NCBI GenBank assembly: GCA_900769765.1
Contig: CAAGHW010000016.1
Coordinates: forward strand, 1 to 34,439
Direction: 5' to 3'
DNA: 34,439 nt
Source: Bacteroidaceae bacterium
GTDB taxonomy: Bacteria; Bacteroidota; Bacteroidia; Bacteroidales; Bacteroidaceae
Under the pieces are notes generated by a model. That model searched no databases, had not been told where the DNA came from, and saw only the letters and a list, made by a program, of their open reading frames with translations. The position numbers and the translations under genes were made by a program. This document shows, one piece after another, positions 8,354 through 16,235 of this stretch. Position 1 is the first letter of the stretch. Every line of letters begins with the position of its first letter.

Positions 8354-10906
8354 ATGAAAACTTTTAAACATTTGTTTGTGGCAATGTTGTTGCTGTGCAG
8401 CATCGCTGCCAATGCTCACTCTTTTGAAGTGGATGGTGTATATTATGACATAACTTCAGAGGGAAACAAAACTGTGGCGGTAACTTATAAAGGTGGTTCT
8501 TATTACGATTATTCTGAATACAACGGAACTGTAATAATTCCTGAAACTGTAACTTATAATGGAACCACCTATAGTGTTACAAGCATTGCGGAAAATGCAT
8601 TCTATGGTTGTAACCTCGATTATATATATGTGAAAGGTGAAACTCCGCCTACAATAGCTTCCAATTCATTTTATAACATCGACAGAACTGCTGTTATTGT
8701 GCCTGATGCTGCAGTGAACAATTATCGCGCAGCAGATGTCTGGAGCGGTTTTGCTATAAGAATTGTAAGTGATGCTAAGTGTAATGTTGATATTAATGTT
8801 ACTGCAAAATCAAACTCGTCGGATGTTCTTGAGACTATTGGTCTTGATGATGTAATCAATGTGGTAAAATTAAAAATTACAGGTAGTATAAACAGTTACG
8901 ATATTATTCAGTTCCGTGATAAAATGCCGAACCTTAAGGTTCTTGATATATCAAATGCGACAGTGGTGGCAAGTAGCAAGCCTTTCTACGAGAGTAACTG
9001 TACCGGAGACAATGACCTTGGAAACTATGCATTCTATAGTTTGAATCTGGCCGAGGTAAAATTACCAAAAGAAATAGTTCGAATAGGAGACTATCTTCTT
9101 GGTTATTGTTACTCGTTAAAGAGTGTGGATATACCATCTTCGGTTAAATCAATTGGTAGTGATGCGTTTGCAGTGTGTCCACTTGAAAATATTAAATTGC
9201 CTGATGGCTTGGAAACAATAGGTAGTAACAGTTTTTATGGTTGTTCAAAACTAAAAGAGATAAAGTTCCCACCAACGCTTAAAACAATAGCAAGTTATGC
9301 TTTTCAATCTTGTTCATCGCTTGAGGAAGTGAGAATCCCAAGTTCTGTAACCAGTATTGGAGATAATGCATTCAGTAGTTGCAGTAAACTGCAAAAGGTC
9401 TATACCTATGTCATTGAGCCTACAAGCATAAGCGAAAATACATTCAGCACATTCAACACAGCAACACTTTATATACCGTCGTTCAGCTTCTGGAATTACT
9501 ATTGGGATGAGGGTTGGAAACGTTTCCTTAACCTCGAGAAATTCAATGAGCCATACGAATATTTCTATATCAACAACGACTATGTGTTGAACGATGATAC
9601 AGGTTATATAGAGGGCGTTGGCGGTAACGCTCCCGATGCCGACATCAACACCGGCGGTGGTCTTGTTGTCGAGGGTGAACAGGGCGATGACGAGGAACCT
9701 AACCAGAACCTCGGCGATGTGAATGTGGAACATGACGGTAACGGTAACGGTGGTTCAATCATCGGTGACAATAACCTGCATATCGATAATCTGCATATCA
9801 GAATTAATGTGAGAGGTGGCCGTTGGTATTTCTTTGCATTCCCATTCGATATAAAGTTCAGAGATATCCATATGGAGAACGGCAGTGACTACGTGTTCCG
9901 CTATTACGATGGCGAGGAGCGTGCGAATAAAGGTAACGGCGGTTGGAAAGATGTGAATGAAGAGCATCTAAAGGCCGCTCGCGGTTACATCTTCCAATGT
10001 TCTGCAAATGATGTTCTAGTGCTTTCTATCAAGGATGTGAAATTCAAGAAAGAGGATAAGTATAATGAACTTATTGCTCATGTGAGTGAGAATCTGAAGG
10101 ATGCAAGCTGGAACTTTGTGGGTAATCCTTACTTGAGCTATTACGATATGGCGGATATGGACTATAGCGCGCCTGTAACTGTATGGGACGGCAGCAAGTA
10201 TGTGGCTATACGTCCGGGTGACGATGATTATTGCTTTGCTCCATATGAGGCCTTCTTTGTACAAAAGCCCGAAGGACAGGATGCTATAGGTTTTGACGGT
10301 GATTCACAGATGACAGGTAAACAGTCTAAGGAAAAGCAGAACAAGCAGAGTGTTGCAGGTGTAACACGTGGCATAGCTGCTGAGCGTTATCTTGTCAATG
10401 TGGTTATTAGTGACGGAACTGCAAATGACCGTACACGTGTTGTGTTTAACAATAGCCAGTCGCTTGCATACGAAACATCGTGTGATGCATCTAAGTTCGA
10501 GACAAAAGGTGTCGTTCAGATATATACAATAGGTAATGACGGTGTTCGCTATGCCATCAACGAGCGTCCTGTCGATAACGGCAGAGTGGTTATCGGTTAC
10601 AGTGTGCCTGTTGGCGGTCTGTTCACTATAGAGGCTGAACGTATGGATGTTGATGTTGTTCTTGTTGATACAAAGAACGGTACAACACACAACCTTAACG
10701 ATGGCGGATATACTTTCAGCAGTGAAGCCGGTACATTCAACGAGCGTTTTGAGATTAAACTGAACGGTAATGTCGGAGGTACAACAGGAATCGAAGAGGT
10801 TGAAGGTGAAGACGCAGTTGAAACTGTTTACGATCTGTTGGGCCGTAAGGTTGAAAATGTCGAGAGAGGCATCTATATTATTGATGGCGAAAAGGTCGTT
10901 AAATAA
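8354..10906 (+). CDS. BspA-type leucine-rich-repeat surface protein
   Basis: 850 residues. A signal peptide (MKTFKHLFVAMLLLCSIAANA) directs export. BspA-type LRR_5 repeats lie at about 55-110 and 215-370 with units such as LETIGSNSFYGCSKLKEIKF and VTSIGDNAFSSCSKLQKV. A glycine- and acid-rich linker (about 415-470) leads to a beta-rich C-terminal half without a family I can name (GGRWYFFAFPFDI, NFVGNPYLSYYD). The last 30 residues (YDLLGRKVENVERGIYIIDG, ending VVK) resemble a type 9 secretion sorting tail and recur in two other proteins here. BspA proteins bind host matrix or other bacteria; that role is inferred from family only. An alternative ATG lies at 8348. Followed after 12 bases by the dockerin gene, so probably one operon. 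Confidence 0.85.
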   Translation: MKTFKHLFVAMLLLCSIAANAHSFEVDGVYYDITSEGNKTVAVTYKGGSYYDYSEYNGTVIIPETVTYNGTTYSVTSIAENAFYGCNLDYIYVKGETPPTIASNSFYNIDRTAVIVPDAAVNNYRAADVWSGFAIRIVSDAKCNVDINVTAKSNSSDVLETIGLDDVINVVKLKITGSINSYDIIQFRDKMPNLKVLDISNATVVASSKPFYESNCTGDNDLGNYAFYSLNLAEVKLPKEIVRIGDYLLGYCYSLKSVDIPSSVKSIGSDAFAVCPLENIKLPDGLETIGSNSFYGCSKLKEIKFPPTLKTIASYAFQSCSSLEEVRIPSSVTSIGDNAFSSCSKLQKVYTYVIEPTSISENTFSTFNTATLYIPSFSFWNYYWDEGWKRFLNLEKFNEPYEYFYINNDYVLNDDTGYIEGVGGNAPDADINTGGGLVVEGEQGDDEEPNQNLGDVNVEHDGNGNGGSIIGDNNLHIDNLHIRINVRGGRWYFFAFPFDIKFRDIHMENGSDYVFRYYDGEERANKGNGGWKDVNEEHLKAARGYIFQCSANDVLVLSIKDVKFKKEDKYNELIAHVSENLKDASWNFVGNPYLSYYDMADMDYSAPVTVWDGSKYVAIRPGDDDYCFAPYEAFFVQKPEGQDAIGFDGDSQMTGKQSKEKQNKQSVAGVTRGIAAERYLVNVVISDGTANDRTRVVFNNSQSLAYETSCDASKFETKGVVQIYTIGNDGVRYAINERPVDNGRVVIGYSVPVGGLFTIEAERMDVDVVLVDTKNGTTHNLNDGGYTFSSEAGTFNERFEIKLNGNVGGTTGIEEVEGEDAVETVYDLLGRKVENVERGIYIIDGEKVVK

Positions 10907-10918
10907 CCTGTGTGAAAT

Positions 10919-11749
10919 ATGAATAATATAATAAGGTATATATTGATGGTTGTACTCCTGTTTTTCGGGAGTGCAACATCATTGTATGCTCAGTTTAACC
11001 CGACAAATCCACCTGAACCGGAGGAGAATATTTACTATGATGTCTCTGTTTCGCCGAGCCATGTCAATGCCGCATATACATACGGAGGTGGTAAATATGC
11101 CGTCGGAACAAACATTACGCTGCGTTACTCTTTGCGTAACAGCGTTGACTATGTCTTTTCGCATTGGACTTTGAACGGTGAGCATTATTCCAATGAAAGC
11201 AGTTTTGTCTATACTGTTACTGCCGGCAAAGCCGCATTTGTTGCGCATTTCCGATATACACCATCTTCGCCACAGGAACCGAGTGTAAAAGATGAGCATA
11301 AACTCTATCTTGAGGCCGATCATGATGCTGCATGCTCGTTCAATATCGCAAGCGGAATATCGGTCGAGTATGACAATTACATAACATTGACAACATACGT
11401 AAATCAGAGTTATGATTTCTTGGGATGGTATAAGAACGGTGTTCTGATTAACAGCAACACGACATTCAACTTCCTGATGCCTTACGAAGATGTTACTTTG
11501 ATTGCCAAATTCAGATATAATCCTTTTAATCCGTCGGAGCCTGAGAGTGACGGCACACAAGAGGATGTCGATGTCAAGCCGACCGGGGATGTGAACAATG
11601 ATGGAGTGGTGGATATCCTTGATATCGTTGCTGTCGTAAATTATAGTCTTTCCGAAGAAGGTGAGGATAGAATGAAGTACGATTTTAACGGTGACGGTGT
11701 AATAGACATCTTGGATATTGTAAGGATTGTGAACTTGTCTTTGGAATAG
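10919..11749 (+). CDS. Secreted protein with two InlB-B-like repeats and a C-terminal dockerin-like domain
   Basis: 276 residues. Signal peptide about 1-25 (ends LYAQ). Two beta-repeats follow: about 38-118 (VSVSPSHVNAA ... FSHWTLNGE ... FVAHFRY) and about 128-205 (LYLEADHDAACSF ... FLGWYKNGV ... LIAKFRY), both resembling the divergent InlB B-repeat family. Residues about 223-276 hold two EF-hand-like calcium loops, GDVNNDGVVDILDIV and DFNGDGVIDILDIV, spaced as in a type I dockerin, with nearly identical halves. Dockerins bind cohesins; in Bacteroidales many dockerin-like modules have no known partner. Unlike its two operon neighbours it lacks the YDLxGR tail. No catalytic domain is visible, so it may be structural or adhesive. 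Confidence 0.8.
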   Translation: MNNIIRYILMVVLLFFGSATSLYAQFNPTNPPEPEENIYYDVSVSPSHVNAAYTYGGGKYAVGTNITLRYSLRNSVDYVFSHWTLNGEHYSNESSFVYTVTAGKAAFVAHFRYTPSSPQEPSVKDEHKLYLEADHDAACSFNIASGISVEYDNYITLTTYVNQSYDFLGWYKNGVLINSNTTFNFLMPYEDVTLIAKFRYNPFNPSEPESDGTQEDVDVKPTGDVNNDGVVDILDIVAVVNYSLSEEGEDRMKYDFNGDGVIDILDIVRIVNLSLE

Positions 11750-11807
11750 TCTTGTGACGGATTATGAATGACTGTGGCTTATTAAGCAAATGATTAAGTG
11801 GTATATT

Positions 11808-12899
11808 ATGAAGAAAAAAAATATAGTAGCCGTTTTCTTGTTGATGTTCTTTGCTGTTTGCGCCAATGCCCAAACAAACGAAGAGAGGGTGTATATACAG
11901 GAACTGACATTGATGCCCGGTGGGGAGATGCAATGTATGACAATTGCTCTTGAAAACGGATCGTATGACAACTACACCGGTTTCCAGTTCGATGTGGAGC
12001 TGCCCGAAGGTCTTGAAGTGGCTTATTATGACGGCGAACCCGAGATATATAAAGCAGAGGGTGACCATGTGTATCCGAGCCGTCGTGACGACCATGTCGT
12101 AGCTTACAGGGTTGACGGAAATCTTGTTAAGATTAGGTGTTATAGTGCAACGAATAAACTTTTTGAAAAGACAAACGGCGCTTTGATTGATATATATGTT
12201 GTGCCGACGGCCTATCTGAAACCCGGCGATGTGGAGGTTAAATTGCATGATGTCAAGTTCTCTACTTCAGAAGAGACCTATGGCTATAAAGCGGATGTTG
12301 TTACATCAAACGATGTGAAATCCGGCAATGAATGCACTCTTGCAATCAAAATATCATCTTCCAACAAATATAGTACAGCTGTATTTCCTTTTGATGTTGC
12401 AAATATTCCCGAAGACCTTGAGGTTTACAGCTGTAACAGCATTGACGGCGGGTATCTTATGCTGGAAAGACAGAAAAGTATCGTGGCTTATAGACCATAT
12501 ATACTTTTTGCGTATAATGGATTTGACAAGACTTTCAGCGGAACGGTTGATGTGAACAAGTATGAAGAGTGTGTAGTTGACGGTTATATTACAGGAACTC
12601 TTGTGACGCAGGAGATAGGTGGCGGTAACGGATATTATGTAATGCAGAATAAGGGCGAAGGTGCCATGTTTTACAAGGTCGGTGATACGACATTCTCTAT
12701 TCCTGCCGGTAAATGTTGGGTTACGATACCTGCCGGTTCACAAGCAGCTGCATTCTTTAGGTTCGGACAATTTACGTCAATTGACGGCGTTGAGGGCGAA
12801 GTGGGTGATGTTGTGGTTTATGACCTTGGCGGTCGTCAGGTGGAAAATCCTGGAAAAGGCTTGTTTATAATCAATGGCGAAAAAATGCTTGTCAAGTGA
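11808..12899 (+). CDS. Secreted protein with cohesin-like N-terminal region and sorting-type tail
   Basis: 363 residues from the ATG at 11808, which places the signal peptide (MKKKNIVAVFLLMFFAVCANA) first; an upstream in-frame ATG at 11790 is less likely. Residues about 25-145 have a cohesin-like order: PGGEMQCMTIALEN, YTGFQFDVELPEGLEV, then GNLVKIRCYSATNKLF, GALIDIYV and LKPGDVEVKLHDVKF. The PG near the start, the QF(D)V strand and the late PG are the features I rely on; the similarity is in pattern, not a proven match. The middle (about 165-320) is beta-rich and unassigned. The end (VVYDLGGRQVENPGKGLFII, final LVK) is the same kind of tail as in the LRR protein and the glycosidase. Last gene of its operon, 58 bases after the dockerin gene. 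Confidence 0.68.
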   Translation: MKKKNIVAVFLLMFFAVCANAQTNEERVYIQELTLMPGGEMQCMTIALENGSYDNYTGFQFDVELPEGLEVAYYDGEPEIYKAEGDHVYPSRRDDHVVAYRVDGNLVKIRCYSATNKLFEKTNGALIDIYVVPTAYLKPGDVEVKLHDVKFSTSEETYGYKADVVTSNDVKSGNECTLAIKISSSNKYSTAVFPFDVANIPEDLEVYSCNSIDGGYLMLERQKSIVAYRPYILFAYNGFDKTFSGTVDVNKYEECVVDGYITGTLVTQEIGGGNGYYVMQNKGEGAMFYKVGDTTFSIPAGKCWVTIPAGSQAAAFFRFGQFTSIDGVEGEVGDVVVYDLGGRQVENPGKGLFIINGEKMLVK

Positions 12900-12947
12900 C
12901 AGGTTGCTGTTGATGTTTTGCTCGCTTGACGATAAATTCGGTTATAG

Positions 12948-12992
12948 TGGAACATAATCACATGAAGTTAATATTTCTAATATTGTGTTCCA
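12948..12992 (+). other. Imperfect inverted repeat in the intergenic region before ruvX
   Basis: An 11-base stem (12948-12958, TGGAACATAAT, with 12982-12992, ATTGTGTTCCA; one G-T pair) around a 23-base AT-rich loop. It is not followed by a T run, so it is not an obvious terminator. It may be an operator or an mRNA end structure. Confidence 0.4.
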
Positions 12993-13022
12993 AATTTCAA
13001 TATTAAACGAAATCTGAGTATA

Positions 13023-13056
13023 TTTGCAGTCTGTCGGAGATCCGACAGACTGCAAA
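13023..13056 (+). terminator. Perfect 34-base palindrome, probable terminator overlapping a -7 box
   Basis: Positions 13023-13038 are the exact reverse complement of 13041-13056, giving up to 16 base pairs (arm TTTGCAGTCTGTCGGA) with GA between. The T-rich stretch right after it (13059-13066) makes it a likely terminator for the operon ending at 12899. The left edge overlaps TATATTTG (13019-13026), a good -7 box that may drive ruvX; an upstream TTTC at 12995-12998 is 20 bases away. Confidence 0.65.
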
Positions 13057-13106
13057 TGGTTTTTATTGGACTGGGCTCATTTCCCGTTTCAAAATAAATG
13101 AACACA

Positions 13107-13529
13107 ATGGCAAGAATACTCGCGATAGATTACGGAAAAAAAAGAACAGGCTTGGCTGTTACCGATGAACTTCAGATAATAGCCAATGGATTGACTACGG
13201 TGGCGACGGTCGACCTGGTTGATTTTATTCTCGATTATGTAAAGAAAGAGCCTGTGGAACTTATTGTCGTGGGGTTGCCCAAGCAGATGAACAATCAGCC
13301 TTCCGAGAATATGGGACGCATAAGACCTTTTGTAGGTCATCTGCGCAAGTTGTTGCCCGATATTCCTGTGGAGTATCACGACGAGCGTTTCACATCGGTG
13401 CTTGCCCATCAGGCTATATTGGCATCGGGAATCGGCAAGATGGCACGACGCAACAAGGAACTTGTCGATGAGGTGAGTGCTACAATAATCCTGCAATCCT
13501 TTATGGAGAGCCGCAGAATGCGTATGTAA
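13107..13529 (+). CDS. ruvX: RuvX/YqgF-family putative pre-16S rRNA nuclease
   Basis: 140 residues from the ATG at 13107, chosen because homologues begin M-x-RILAIDYG; an in-frame ATG at 13098 would add three residues. RNase H-like fold: AIDYGKKRTGLAV holds the first catalytic Asp, VGLPKQMNN the second strand with its nearby polar residues, YHDERFTS the conserved Glu/Arg, and LVDEVSATIIL the last acidic residue. The family matures the 5' end of 16S rRNA in bacteria, and was earlier proposed as a Holliday junction resolvase. It heads the ruvX-def-TPR-thrS gene order typical of Bacteroidales, 19 bases before def. Confidence 0.94.
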   Translation: MARILAIDYGKKRTGLAVTDELQIIANGLTTVATVDLVDFILDYVKKEPVELIVVGLPKQMNNQPSENMGRIRPFVGHLRKLLPDIPVEYHDERFTSVLAHQAILASGIGKMARRNKELVDEVSATIILQSFMESRRMRM

Positions 13530-13548
13530 GACAATTAACACAAAAACA

Positions 13549-14106
13549 ATGATACTACCTATTTATTTGTATGGTCAGCCGGTGCTGAGAAAAGTTGCAG
13601 AGGATATAACACCCGATTATCCCCAACTGAAAGAGTTGATAGAGAATATGTTCGAAACCATGTATAATGCCGAAGGCATAGGTCTTGCCGCACCTCAGAT
13701 AGGTTTGGCTATACGTCTTGTGGTTATCGACCTCGATGTCCTTTCCGATGATTATCCCGAATATAAGGATTTCCGTAGAGTATATATCAATGCCGAGGTT
13801 CTTGAAACATCCGATGAAACCGATTCCATGGACGAGGGTTGCTTGAGTCTTCCCGGCATACACGAGAAAGTTACCCGTCCTACGCGCATTCATGTAAAGT
13901 ATCTCGACGAGAATTTTGTTGAGCACGATGAGTGGGTCGATGGATTCCTTGCGCGTGCAATGCAGCATGAGTTTGACCATCTCGAGGGTAAGGTGTTCTC
14001 GGATCACCTGTCGCCTTTGCGCCGTCAGATGAACAAGAACAAGCTCGGAAATCTTGCAAAGGGTAAAGTCAGCTGCGCTTATAAGACAAAGCGTGTGCTC
14101 CGATGA
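13549..14106 (+). CDS. def: Peptide deformylase
   Basis: 185 residues, cytoplasmic. It removes the formyl group from the N-terminal methionine of new proteins. All three motifs are intact: GIGLAAPQIG (about 43-52), EGCLSLPG (about 101-108, metal-binding Cys) and QHEFDHLEG (about 144-152, two metal-binding His and the catalytic Glu). The length and the inserted segment after motif 1 fit the usual Bacteroidetes enzyme. The stop overlaps the start of the next gene in an ATGA, which implies translational coupling. Confidence 0.97.
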   Translation: MILPIYLYGQPVLRKVAEDITPDYPQLKELIENMFETMYNAEGIGLAAPQIGLAIRLVVIDLDVLSDDYPEYKDFRRVYINAEVLETSDETDSMDEGCLSLPGIHEKVTRPTRIHVKYLDENFVEHDEWVDGFLARAMQHEFDHLEGKVFSDHLSPLRRQMNKNKLGNLAKGKVSCAYKTKRVLR

Positions 14107-16118
14107 GATTGTACAGAGCAATAATACTCTCTCTTGTCTTGTTTGTTTCAACGCTGTGTAATGCGCAGCTGAACACGGCGAGGGTAATGGAAATAGGGCG
14201 CAATGCGCTCTATTTCGAGGATTATGTGCTCTCTATACAATATTTCAATAAGGTAATAGATTCGAAACCGTTCCTGCATGAACCGTATTTCTATCGCGGT
14301 CTTGCAAAATTCTATCTTGATGATTTTGTGGGTGCGTGTGAGGACTTCAGCTCTGCAATAGAGAGGAATCCTTATATAGCCCAATGCTATCAGTTGCGCG
14401 GAATGTGTCATGCCAGAATGGACAGCGTGGCACTTGCGGAGCAGGATTTCAGGATGGCTATAAGATATGATATGCAGAATCCTAATCTGTGGCAGAACCT
14501 GGTTGTGCTGGCTATGCAGGCAAAAGATTGGGAGAAAGCCGAGCAGGTAGCCGATTCTTTGCTCTTCTTCTCGCCACGTAACAGTGCGGCCTATCTGTTG
14601 CGTACACAGATTTCCCTTAATAAGGGCGATACATTGAGTGCGTTGGATATGGTGGAGAAGGCGGTGAAGTATGACAGGTTTTCGGCGGATGTCTATGACG
14701 CAAGGGCTATCGTGGAGTATGAGATGGGTAATTATGAGGCTGCCGAGAAAGATCTTGACCGTGCAATAGAGCTTATGCCTGCCCGTGCCAACAGCTATAT
14801 AAACAGAGCCTTGGTGCGTTATCATCGTAACAATCTGCGTGGTGCAATGGAAGATTATGATATGGCTCTATATGTCGAGCCGAGCAGTTTTATTGCCCAT
14901 TATAATCGTGGATTGTTGCGTATGAATGTCGGTGCTGACAATCTTGCTATTGAGGATTTCGACATGGTTCTTGGAATTGATCCCGACAATACGATGGCGC
15001 GTTTCAATCGTGCTCTGTTGCGTGAAAATATCGGTGATTACAAAGGTGCCATAGAAGATTATGACAGGGTAATAGGCGATTATCCCAATTTCGAGTATGC
15101 CTATAGCTGCCGTGCGTCGGCGCGTAGAAAAAACGGTGACAAGAAAGGTGCCGAGGCCGATGAAAAATGGCTCTTTAAACGCCAGCTTGATATATACAAT
15201 AAAGGGGTGGATGCCGTAACGGAAGAGTATTCCGCCGAAAATGACAAGACGCGTAAGCGTTCCGATGCAAATGTGCGGAACTACAATAAGATGGTTGTTG
15301 CCGACGATATCTATGCCAAGCAATATACTACGGAATATCGCGGAAAGGTGCAGGACCGCAATGTCTTTGTGGAGCTTGAGCCTGTATTTGTTCTTACATA
15401 TTATAAGAATGACAACGATTTGGATGCCTTGCCGCGTTACAGCAAGTCGCTTGAAGAACTGAACAGGTCGGGCGAGAGTCCTCTTATGGTTACGAACGAC
15501 GAGCGTGCTCTTGCCGAGAACGAGATTGGTCGTAGTTTCGATAATATAAATGATCTCTCGAAGCGTATTGCGGAAAATCCGAATGCAGTACGTGATGTTA
15601 TGCTCCGCGCTGTCAATTATTATCTTGTGCAAGACCTTGAGTCGGCAATGCTTGACCTCGATTATGCTGTTTGTATTGACAGTACATCGTGGGAACTCTA
15701 TTTTGTGCGTTCGTTTGTGCGTCATAAACTGCTCGAGACAGAACGCCTGGATGGTGTGGGTGTTGAGGTGGGTGGTGACAAGTCGGGTGTGAATTTCGAT
15801 TATCGTCTTGTGAAGTCCGACCTTGATAAGGTTGTTGCTCTTTGCCCCGATTTTGTATATGCCTATTTCAATCGCGGCAATGTCCTGGCCAAACTCAACG
15901 ATTACAAGTCGGCGATAGTGGACTATACCAAGGTTATAGATGCCGATGACCGCTTTGCCGAAGCCTATTTCAACCGTGGTCTTGCACGGCTTTATATCGG
16001 CAATGTGGAACAGGGTGTGGCCGATTTGAGTAAAGCCGGCGAACTCGGAATTTTTCAGGCCTATAATGTCATAAAGCGTTTCATGTATTCCGGCAACAAG
16101 GCTACAGTGGGCAATTAG
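14103..16118 (+). CDS. Exported tetratricopeptide-repeat protein
   Basis: 671 residues with a signal peptide (about 1-21, ending LCNAQ), so periplasmic or outer-membrane associated. TPR units fill about 25-345, for example FYRGLAKFYLDDFVGACEDF, AIVEYEMGNYEAAEKDLDRA and ALLRENIGDYKGAIEDYDRV, each with the G/A/Y/A pattern of a two-helix repeat. A less regular middle (about 345-480; KWLFKRQLDIYNKG, then a charged part) separates these from further repeats at about 480-660 (YFNRGNVLAKLNDYKSAIVD). TPR proteins are scaffolds for protein contacts; no partner can be read here. Overlaps def by four bases, and the gene order def-TPR-thrS recurs in Bacteroides as far as I recall. Confidence 0.88.
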   Translation: MRLYRAIILSLVLFVSTLCNAQLNTARVMEIGRNALYFEDYVLSIQYFNKVIDSKPFLHEPYFYRGLAKFYLDDFVGACEDFSSAIERNPYIAQCYQLRGMCHARMDSVALAEQDFRMAIRYDMQNPNLWQNLVVLAMQAKDWEKAEQVADSLLFFSPRNSAAYLLRTQISLNKGDTLSALDMVEKAVKYDRFSADVYDARAIVEYEMGNYEAAEKDLDRAIELMPARANSYINRALVRYHRNNLRGAMEDYDMALYVEPSSFIAHYNRGLLRMNVGADNLAIEDFDMVLGIDPDNTMARFNRALLRENIGDYKGAIEDYDRVIGDYPNFEYAYSCRASARRKNGDKKGAEADEKWLFKRQLDIYNKGVDAVTEEYSAENDKTRKRSDANVRNYNKMVVADDIYAKQYTTEYRGKVQDRNVFVELEPVFVLTYYKNDNDLDALPRYSKSLEELNRSGESPLMVTNDERALAENEIGRSFDNINDLSKRIAENPNAVRDVMLRAVNYYLVQDLESAMLDLDYAVCIDSTSWELYFVRSFVRHKLLETERLDGVGVEVGGDKSGVNFDYRLVKSDLDKVVALCPDFVYAYFNRGNVLAKLNDYKSAIVDYTKVIDADDRFAEAYFNRGLARLYIGNVEQGVADLSKAGELGIFQAYNVIKRFMYSGNKATVGN

Positions 16119-16151
16119 AACTCTTTGTACACGTTAATTATCCTTTGCGGT

Positions 16152-16182
16152 TTTGTTGTTTCTCTATTTTTCACTATCTTCG
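16152..16182 (+). promoter_or_regulatory. Promoter of thrS
   Basis: TTTG (16152-16155), a 19-base spacer and TATCTTCG (16175-16182), followed by CG. This is one of the best -33/-7 pairs in the window and lies 54 bases before the thrS ATG, so thrS need not rely on read-through from ruvX-def. Confidence 0.72.
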
Positions 16183-16235
16183 CGTGTTAAAGAGGCAAAG
16201 AGCCCGTATTTTGAATATAAATAAAAAACAACGAT

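Noticed and set aside
11335..11749. Calmodulin-like EF-hand protein instead of dockerin at the end of the 10919-11749 product
   Set aside because: The two loops are in the tandem 20-25 residue spacing of a type I dockerin, each followed by the short D-I-L-D-I-V helix and without the E-F entering helices.
14868..15725. A 285-codon minus-strand frame opposite the TPR gene
   Set aside because: It is the opposite strand of a well-supported TPR protein and shows no domain, signal peptide or promoter.
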